Assembly (NCBI RefSeq): GCF_000203815.1
Contig: NW_004457735.1
Location: 2,542,001 to 2,606,000, forward strand
Direction: 5' to 3'
Length of the DNA: 64,000 nucleotides
DNA from: Cavenderia fasciculata
Taxonomy: Eukaryota; Evosea; Eumycetozoa; Acytosteliales; Cavenderiaceae
Under the pieces are notes generated by a model. It saw only the letters and a program-made list of their open reading frames with translations. It was not told the DNA's origin and ran no database searches. Within the stretch, counting starts at the first letter, position 1. Every line of letters starts with the position of its first letter. Both the position numbers and the translations under genes were made by a program. This document shows positions 1 through 7,586 of the stretch, piece by piece.

Positions 1-1829
1 ATCAAAATCAAAAGCATTACCAGATTTATAAATGTTTAATCTACCAGCCAAATCAAACAATGTAATTGTTAGAATGGTTGGTGGTGGTGGGACTAAAACA
101 TTATTGATTAATGCTTGATAGGTTGAATTGAATCTATCATCTTGTTGAACGATATTTGATTGATCCAATATTGATAGATTAATACCATCACTAATTTCTA
201 TTCTATGAATGGGTGATTGGGAGAGACATCCAATGATAATGGTGTATTGGTTTAGATTAATGACAGATACCTCTACTCTAGTTAGGATTGGGATGGGATT
301 GGTTGTTGGTAGGGTTACTATTTGAGCTGTTCTAAGATTCTCTGATTGTTGAATGATGTTTTGGTTTCCCATGATAAAGGCAAAGCTATCTTGACGCATT
401 TCAGGTAACCATGGATACGAAGCACCAACTATGACTCTTCCATCACTAATTGATTTCAATCCAAATGGATATTTTGAAATATCAAATGCCCTATTACCTT
501 GTTGATACTTTATAAATGATGCACCTCCTTGTTCACTGGCAGTAAATGTAGCAGTATTTAATTGAGTAACATTGGCTACTTGGATGGGTCGTGGTCCAGA
601 GAATTGAATGTTACTAAATACAGCACTCGATATTGAAATCGTTGGAGCAAAGATTGGTGTAGAAGTGGTAGGGAATGACATTGGATAGTATCTTTGACTA
701 CTCATTGGTTGCACCAAATCTACAAACCAATAGGAAACGGGACCATCGAGTCTACCAGTTGAAGGCATCATCATTTGTCTGGATTGAGCCATTTCCTCTT
801 GATAAATACTAAGTGATCGACCAACACTAACGTTTACAGGACTTGTCATCATAAAGGTTGGTGTAATAACTTGATAATATTGTTGATTTGATGGAGTGGA
901 TTGTATTATACTATAATTACCAATATTTAAATCTGCTAAAAAAAATAGAGAGTATAATATTATTAGTAATCACAACATTTTGAATCTATTCATTTAATTT
1001 CATACCATCAGAACTAATTGGATTAGTAATAGACACTATCATTTGACTTGAAGTACTACTACTAATGGTAACATTAAATGATTGTGGTAGGATAGTTTCA
1101 GTACGTTTCTCAATGACTACACGGTAGATACTTGGTGATACTAGGTATGTAAAACATATATCACCAGAGGTCTGACCAAAGTTTAATTGACAAGTTGGAT
1201 CTCTAAAACTAAAGGATACATTCTCTAGTAAAAAGGAGTAGGTTTGAAATACTCTATCATAAATAACTTGATTACTAACCAATGATCCTGTAAATGTTGG
1301 TGGTCCTATAATAAAATTAGTTAGTAAACTATTATTTGTTTTAACAAATAAATCAAATTACATACTTTGACATGTTATAGATTGAATATCAAATTCTAAT
1401 GTTTGATCATTCTCTATGTATTGAATCTTTAGTAATTGAGTTTCTTCAGGACTCAACATCATATCACCACCTTGAACACTATAGAATTGATGGTTGGTGG
1501 TAGGGTCTTGAAACATCAAAGTTGCACCAGATGTTACAATTTGAATAGGTCTAGATACTACGAATTGATAGTGAATGTTTGAGCATCCATCACTACTATC
1601 CATAAATATCTTTGCGTCATTTGGTATAAAGTATTTAACTAATAGATTTGTATCTATTCAAAAAGAGAGAATGAGAATAAAAGTAAGATTTGAAAATGAA
1701 TTTGGTGATGATCAAAAAATACATACTATTAGTATCTGTGCTGATTGGAATGACACCTTGAGGTTTAGTAAATTGTATAATAATAAATAATATTAAAATT
1801 AAAAAAGATAAGGAAGAAGAAGATCCCAT
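1..1829 (-). CDS. Secreted or surface protein, 3' end outside the window
   Basis: Spliced by hand into four exons: 1829-1727, 1653-1366, 1305-1006 and 935 to the left edge. All three introns have GT/AG ends (GTATG donors) and the reading frame stays open throughout, giving at least 540 residues. The protein starts MGSSSSLSFL followed by a strongly hydrophobic stretch, a clear signal peptide, so the product enters the ER and is secreted or placed on the cell surface. The rest is rich in Ser, Thr, Ile and Val with scattered Asn, as in beta-rich extracellular dictyostelid proteins with immunoglobulin-like or IPT/TIG folds. I see no diagnostic catalytic motif and do not assign a family. A transmembrane anchor, if there is one, lies beyond the window. 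The last exon is open to position 1. Start choice: the ATG directly before the signal sequence. Confidence 0.75.
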
Positions 1830-2548
1830 TCTTTCTTTTCTAAAGTATAGATACTTTTTAAAAAAATAAATAAATAAATAATTATTGGTTGGAAGATATT
1901 AAGATAATTATACTAATACATTGAACAAATATTCTTCTAATAAAAAATTTATTTATATAAATATAAATAGTTGGTCAATTAATTGTAATTGTATTGTCAT
2001 GTTAACTTTAACCATGACACCACCATTTTAATTTAAAGGTTAGGTTGTGATCATTTAATATTCACACACTTTACCCAAGAAGGGTGCGTGAGGGGAAGAT
2101 TTGATTGATTGATTGATTGTTGATAGTTAACCACATCGACCGTCTTCTACTCTGGCTAGTCATTGAACCACCATAGCTCTATTGATCGATTGACCAGTAT
2201 TTATGTGTGAGAGTGTGGAACTCAGGTCAAAAATTGTGTAATTTCAACCCAATCATTAAAAAGTGCTAGACACCAACGGACTGGTGTGTAGAACGAACCT
2301 CCTTATTTTTATTGTACTGTTTGTTGGAATAAGAGAGGGAGGTTCAACAATTATAACTAACTACTAAATGGGATTTATACATAATAATAATATTATTTAT
2401 TATCAAGATTTGGGCAATATATATTTTTTTTTTGGAATTTGGTTTATTTATTTGTGATATTCACCAACCGTCTTTAATGGACATACTTGTCACGTACAAC
2501 TTGGCGGGTAGTGTTTGGTGAATATATAGTTTATATTTATTTAATATA
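1830..2548. other. Intergenic region with three short hairpins
   Basis: No gene seen. It holds AT-rich sequence, a (TTGA)n run near 2101-2120, and three inverted repeats: ACACCA/TGGTGT around 2270-2287, GAACCTCC/GGAGGTTC at 2295-2302 and 2338-2345, and ATATTCACCAA/TTGGTGAATAT at 2457-2467 and 2515-2525. It is upstream of the signal-peptide gene on the left and downstream of the small membrane protein on the right. Confidence 0.5.
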
Positions 2549-2607
2549 CTAGTATGATGTAATGAAATATTTTTTGAGGAAAAGCCATAATAAGCACACG
2601 AACCAGC
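2549..2607 (-). other. Candidate alternative (duplicated) last exon
   Basis: The 59 bases just downstream of the Gln/Tyr-rich gene repeat the start of its exon 2. They are preceded by a near copy of the intron end (2608-2657 versus 2884-2932), including an AG acceptor. Read in the exon-2 frame they encode W-F-V-C-L-L-W-L, the same as exon 2, then F-L-K-K-Y-F-I-T-S-Y and a stop. The differences from exon 2 inside those eight codons are all synonymous (GTT/GTG, CTC/TTA, CTT/TTA). Joined to exon 1 (3266-2942) the frame closes exactly at 127 residues. It is either a used alternative exon or a remnant of a tandem duplication. Confidence 0.5.
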
Positions 2608-2657
2608 CTGGATGATTAAACGTTAGTTATTTGATTAGATATTGATGGATTGGGTGG
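2608..2657 (-). repeat. Direct repeat, copy 1 (intron-derived)
   Basis: About 50 bases nearly identical to 2884-2932, which is the intron of the small membrane protein gene. The shared core reads AAACGTTAGTTATTTGATTA and continues to GGATTGG, with only about two mismatches. The copy sits immediately before the duplicated exon fragment. Confidence 0.85.
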
Positions 2658-2692
2658 ATAGAAGGATGGAAGGTATATATATCGGAAATCAT

Positions 2693-3266
2693 TTAGTTAT
2701 TATTATAGCTGTTGTTGTTGGCAGCAGCAGAGGCAGCAATGACAACAATTGGGATAATAATGGCAATTGCGACCAAACCAATAAAGAAGAAGATAACAGA
2801 GAGGATACCAAAGAGTCTGGCAGTTCCATTCTTACTCTTTATAAACATAAATCCACCAAGCCAAAGGAGGCAAACGAACCAGCCTAGATGAATAAACGTT
2901 AGTTATTTGATTAGATATTGATGGATTGGATTAATACCCACCCAGAATAAAAATTAATAATGATGGGAAAACATCATTCTCTCCTTCATTATGATGATGA
3001 TGGCTCACTGTAACTGGTGGAGGAGCAACAACGTATGTAGTTTGTGGTACATATGAGATTGGTTGTTGGTATCCTTGTGGTTGTTGGTAAGCAACTGGTT
3101 GGTAGCCTTGTGGGGCATATCCTTGTTGAGGGTATCCTTGTTGTGGCTGTTGTTGTTGTTGATACATTCCTGGTGGTGGTGGAGCGTAGTATCCTTGTTG
3201 TGGAGCTTGTTGTCCTTGTGGAGGATACATTTGTTGTTGTTGTTGTTGTGGTTCTTCTAAACCCAT
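2693..3266 (-). CDS. Small Gln/Tyr/Pro-rich membrane protein
   Basis: Two exons, 3266-2942 and 2883-2693, with intron 2941-2884 (GTGGGT donor, CTAG acceptor), giving 171 residues. The first 70 residues are low-complexity Gln-Gln-Tyr-Pro-Pro-Gly repeats (QQGYPQQGYAPQGYQ type), then a short His-rich patch. The C-terminal half is hydrophobic: one helix spans the splice site (FPSLLIFILG then WFVCLLWLGG) and a second one follows (FGILSVIFFFIGLVAIAIII). This layout, a PQ/GY-rich cytosolic tail before two membrane helices close to the C-terminus, resembles plasma-membrane or vesicle proteins of the Brain-I3/proline-rich tail type, but I do not assign a family. The donor was chosen because it alone keeps the hydrophobic frame. 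An alternative last exon may exist downstream. Confidence 0.75.
2884..2932 (-). repeat. Direct repeat, copy 2 (inside the intron)
   Basis: Partner of 2608-2657. This copy forms most of the 58-base intron of the small membrane protein gene, including its 3' splice site. Confidence 0.85.
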
Positions 3267-3934
3267 TGCTTTAATCTATTAATGTGTGTATGTATGTAAT
3301 ACGACTACTTTTACTTTACTATATATAATGTTTGAACAAATAATATACTACTGTTTAGTTCTGTTTCAATTGTTGTTTTATAAATAACGGTATTTTAATA
3401 TCACAACTTTTCTTTATGGTGATGTGACCACAAAGCTGTGCAACTCCCATCTATTTTTATTTTTTTTTGAAAATTGATTTTCTTTCTTTGCGAGGAATCA
3501 CCCCAAGCCATTGACCACGAGATCACCCTTTTCTTCAAGATACCAGTTAAAGATCAATTCAGCCACCCGGTTCCAAAGTAGTTGCCCTTTAACCAAAGGA
3601 TATCTTTTTCTTTCTTTCAAATAGAATCATATGATCGTCACTCTTGAAATTTGTTTTATTTATTTATCTCTCTATTTATTATTGTCTTCTATCTACCAAA
3701 TCAACTTTTACACAACACCCAATAAATAATTTCCTTTAAAGCCATGTGTGAGATTTGAACCTCTGCATAGAAATGGCACAGACCATTGATGGACACTTCA
3801 ACTGAGAATTGTGGAAGTGGACACTATTTGTCTCTTAAATAGACAATATATCAATAGTAGAACAAATATTAAAATTTGATACCATTAAAGATATCCCAAC
3901 CAAGTCTTAAGTCTACTCAAAAAAAGTAACTATT
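3267..3934. other. Intergenic region between two minus-strand genes
   Basis: No gene seen. AT-rich with T-runs (3465-3475) and scattered pyrimidine tracts. A short match to a tRNA T-loop near 3749 does not extend into a tRNA. The part next to 3266 should hold the promoter of the small membrane protein. Confidence 0.4.
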
Positions 3935-5207
3935 TTATTTTAAAACAATTTTCAATTCATTCTTTCTTTTACAAATTAGAAATCCAAATACATATATAAT
4001 AAATATTAAACATAATCCAATTGGAATTGAAATGGCTAGAATAAATTTACATGTACTTCTATGATGTCCCATGTTTTTGGTAAAATCTTGTTGTTTAGAG
4101 GTTGTAGAAGAGGGGGATGAGTGATGTTTATGTTTGTTGTATACTTGATGTTTTGGTGATGGTTGAATAGGTTGTTCTGTTGAAGTATGTACCATAATAT
4201 TTGAACTTTCATCTATATACAAATCCATTGGATTGAATTCGGTTGGTAAGTCTTCACCCATTTCAAAATTATCATGTTCGAATTCTTCTTCTGGTTCAGC
4301 ACTAGAACCACCAACGATAATAGATGGTAGGAAAGGATTTACATAACAAGGAGTATAACAATTTAATACCATATCTTTATACTCTTGGAAACATCTTGAT
4401 GCATCTCCACAATGAGGATATGTGGCTCTTTTACCTGTAACAAATGACATTTCATTGCATACCAAAAAGTCGACTGCTTTTTCTGTGCAAACAGTTCCAG
4501 TTGTACCATTGAATAACATACTATTAAGAACACAATTTCCATTACCACTAGAGTCATATTCACATCTTTCCAAATCCAATTTACAATCTTTATCATCATA
4601 ACAATTATCTATGGACGATGGAATTGTATTAAAATCAACACAAGTATTGTTTAAAGGTGAACAATAAAGTGATTGAATACAACTTGAAATCCATGGATAG
4701 TGTGGATCATAGTAACAAGATTCTCCCATTCCAGATTGAAATAGTGGGATTGCAAAATGAGTTGGTTCACTACCCGACCACTCCAAACAACTAATATTTG
4801 TGAAATCTTCAAATGGGATAAGAAGAGGTGTATACTTGAAGAAATAATCATTGTTTGGATTTGAATATTTGTAATATGAAAGTAATGGTTGTCTTTGTAC
4901 TCTTATTGTTTCATTATAGTGACATCCTCTACCAAAAGTATATGATATTATAGGTTGGGATTTTATAAAATTATTTGGATTACAATCTAATGATCCATTT
5001 TCAAATCTATAAACAATAAATATTAAAATATTAAATTAATACTTATTTATTTACTTATTTTTATTTTGGATCTTTGAAACCTTACAATTTTTTATAAATT
5101 GGATTTAAATTATCCTTGCACATATTATGTATTTCTCCATGAACATATTGAATAAAAAGAAAACTAAAGATTATAATCTTTAATATTATTATTTTTTTGT
5201 TTAACAT
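3935..5207 (-). CDS. Cysteine-rich type I membrane protein (paralogue A)
   Basis: Two exons, 5207-5086 and 5006-3935, with a GTAAGG donor and TATAG acceptor; 397 residues. The N-terminus MLNKKIIILK followed by IIIFSFLFIQYVHG is a signal peptide. The ectodomain has many cysteines, with a central motif C-Y-Y-D-P-H-Y-P-W-I-S-S-C and further C-x(n)-C pairs that probably form disulfides. A Glu/Asp- and Ser/His-rich stalk leads to one transmembrane helix near the C-terminus (FILAISIPIGLCLIFIIYVF) and a short basic tail (CKRKNELK). The next gene upstream (5607-6879) has the same plan and the same YPW cysteine motif, so the two are tandem duplicates. I infer a surface receptor or adhesion role; no known ligand domain is visible. 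Confidence 0.8.
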
Positions 5208-5326
5208 TTTTTGATATTATCCAATAACAGATTAAACAATCAAATCAAATTAAAAACAACATGTTCAATTCACAATTCAATGATGATAATTGTTGAATTA
5301 ATCAAAGAATTATTAATATATTTGAT

Positions 5327-5341
5327 GATGGGTGGGTGGGT
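5327..5341. promoter_or_regulatory. G-box-like element (GGGT repeats)
   Basis: GATGGGTGGGTGGGT, about 120 bases upstream of the ATG at 5207. G-rich boxes of this type are bound by G-box binding factor (GBF) in Dictyostelium developmental promoters. The assignment is by resemblance only. Confidence 0.35.
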
Positions 5342-5486
5342 AATCAATGGAAATCTACACGCTCTGAATAAAATTTATATTTATTTATTTTCTCCCCCCA
5401 CAATCAAAATAAATCATACCATAAATGGGGGATGTATTGTATGTACTATATTTGTTTTGAACTCACGGCTATCATGTCATCTATCT

Positions 5487-5504
5487 CACCCACCCACCCA
5501 CCCA
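5487..5504. promoter_or_regulatory. C-box-like element (CCCA repeats)
   Basis: CACCCACCCACCCACCCA, the reverse-strand counterpart of the GGGT element at 5327-5341, about 280 bases upstream of the ATG at 5207. It is a candidate GBF-type site, or the pair could form a hairpin. Confidence 0.35.
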
Positions 5505-5606
5505 TCAATGTGAAAGATCCCATTGTTATTCATTTATATCATGATGATATTACAAGTTTAATTAATTTACGTAATAATTATACTTGTTTTTTTTTTTTAT
5601 GAAAAT

Positions 5607-6879
5607 TTATTTAATTTTAACTCTATATTCTTTTGTTTGTTTTATTTTATTGCCATTCTGAGGCAACTTGAATCTTTGATTGAGTCTTTTAATTAAACAT
5701 CTTCTAACAAGGAGAGCAGTGACAACAATGAAAATACAAACTGCACCAACAACAGAGAAAATGATTGCATAGAATACCTTGCTACTCATCTTATTGGAAT
5801 GATGATCATTGTTTCTATTTGGGTTCCATCTTGAACCACCTCCACTTGGTTTACCTGATGGTTTACCTGATGGCCAAATAACCATACCAGAGTCGTATAC
5901 ATTTTGATGACATGGATCAGAGCAGGTAGTCATCATATTACAATATTCTTGTGGGCATCTAGCTTCTGGACAAGTAGTGTCGGTGGTGGCATTAAGGGTA
6001 CCAGTAGTCTTGTTGGCAACAGAGCATGCAAAGAATTTATCGGTTGCTTCCATACACAATGACATGTTTTGAGCGTTACGTATAGGAGAGTTGGCAACAC
6101 ACTTGCTTCTACCATAGAGTGGAAGCATTGAGGTATTGTTTTTACATTCACATCTTTGGTATTCGGCTTGACAAACGTTAACGTTACCGGTACAGTCTAC
6201 AAATTGGTTGGTTTGTTGTGGAACAGTTCTGATACACTTGAAACTGGCATGGTGACAGTGGAATCCATTGGCAACATCACAATTGGTCATCCATGGATAC
6301 TTGGCATCAAAGTAACAATTGGTCTCTTTATCCTTTACTTGTTTTTCATGAAGTGGAACTGCGAAATAATCAGTGCATACTGGTTCAGTGGTAGTAGTAG
6401 TAGTAGTATTGGTATTGTTGGTGGTACTATTGGTTGTTGGTTTTGGAGTTGGAGTTGGTGTTGGTTTACAGCGGACATAAGATGAAAAGTTGCATGGAAG
6501 AACCAAGAATGGAGTTGATTCCTTGTATGCAATCTTGATAATATATTCCTTTGGCAATGCAATACCATACACACAATCAGAGTAAACTGGCATTTTGGTA
6601 ATATCAAATGTATCATTCATCGTTGAATTTGAATTACATACTTGATTTGATTTTGTTAAACTAAATAAATAAAAAGAAAAAAAGAAAAATATTAATATTA
6701 ATTCTAAAAATAATATTGTTGGTTGGGATCTAAATATTTAATATTATTACTTACCAAGATGTATATTGAGGACTCCAAGCACCCTTTGATGGGTCACATT
6801 TATTTAGACATTGTGGTTGATTAGATGCAATACAAAGACCAACAACACAAAACAATAATGTTATTAATATTATCTTCAT
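5607..6879 (-). CDS. Cysteine-rich type I membrane protein (paralogue B)
   Basis: Two exons, 6879-6755 and 6660-5607 (GTAAGT donor, TTTAG acceptor), 392 residues. The signal peptide is MKIILITLLFCVVGLCIA-like. An N-terminal cysteine-containing part is followed by a Pro/Thr/Asn linker (PTPTPTPKPTTNS and a run of Thr), then a cysteine-rich block with C-Y-F-D-A-K-Y-P-W-M-T-N-C, matching the CYYDPHYPWISSC motif of the neighbour at 3935-5207. Several N-x-S/T sites suit a glycosylated ectodomain. A Gly/Ser/Pro stalk leads to one transmembrane helix (VFYAIIFSVVGAVCIFIVVT) and a basic tail. The shared exon layout (signal peptide in exon 1, everything else in exon 2) and the motif show tandem duplication followed by divergence. 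The function is not known. Confidence 0.82.
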
Positions 6880-7586
6880 CTTTTTTTTTTAATTATTTAA
6901 TAATGACAGATTAAATTTTATACAACAATATTTATATATTAATAATATAATATATAATGACAATATAGTTGGTAATAAATACTGATGATTCAGAATTAAA
7001 TTGTAGTAGTAGTTGTTGTTGGTGTAAAAGACAAATATTGAGGAATAATAAGAGTAATATTTTGTAACTTGCTTTATAAATAGAGTAATTTGTTGTTCCA
7101 TTCTCCTCTTTTTTTTATCCATAAATAAATATATATATATTGTCAAACCAACCCTTCCATCACTCTGTTTGAACAGCATTACACCCTACCCTCACACCCC
7201 CCATGTCAGTGAGAGTGTGTGAAGGGTTTGGTTTACAAACACGAGTTATTGATTCATCAGTCATTATTTTCTCTCTCTCTCTCAACCCATCTATCAATAA
7301 TAATAGTATGGTGAGGGTAAAGTGTGATGGTTCCACTTTTATTGTATTGGAATCAATTGATTAATAGAAAGATTGAATGAATGAAAAGATAGACAGATAT
7401 CTTGAAGGAAGGAGTATAAAAAAACATAGGAGGTCACACGATCAACTTTGTTGGATTCTTATTTATTTTTGATTTAATCATTTGATCATAAAGCGAGAGC
7501 TAAAGAATGATGATGGTTTACAGATATTCATAATACTCTTTTCTTCTTTTGTATATATATATATATATTAAAAGAGTGTATGTTTG
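6880..7586. other. Divergent promoter region
   Basis: It separates the minus-strand gene starting at 6879 from the plus-strand gene starting at 7587, so it should hold both promoters. Visible elements are a C-rich stretch at 7177-7205 (CACCCTACCCTCACACCCCC), a CT run at 7270-7283 and an (AT)n tract at 7555-7568. A 96-residue frame at 6889-7179 on the minus strand looks like chance. Confidence 0.45.

Larger units (their letters stand above)
5208..5606. other. Promoter region with G/C-box repeats
   Basis: No gene. It contains two G/C tracts in opposite orientation, at 5327-5341 and 5487-5504, each followed by an ATCAATG-like tail, and a long T run at 5588-5600. It lies directly upstream of the minus-strand gene starting at 5207. 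Confidence 0.5.

Noticed and set aside
2642-2887. 81-codon plus-strand frame (MMDWVDRRMEG...)
   Set aside because: It lies antisense to exon 2 of the small membrane protein, and the minus-strand reading gives sensible splice sites and membrane helices.
3735-3830. Possible minus-strand tRNA because of GATTTGAACCTC near 3748
   Set aside because: The T-stem does not pair beyond one or two bases, and no acceptor or D-arm is found at the right distance.
6889-7179. 96-codon minus-strand frame
   Set aside because: Composition is that of AT-rich intergenic DNA (Tyr, Ile, Asn, Lys), with no domain, and it lies in the divergent promoter region.
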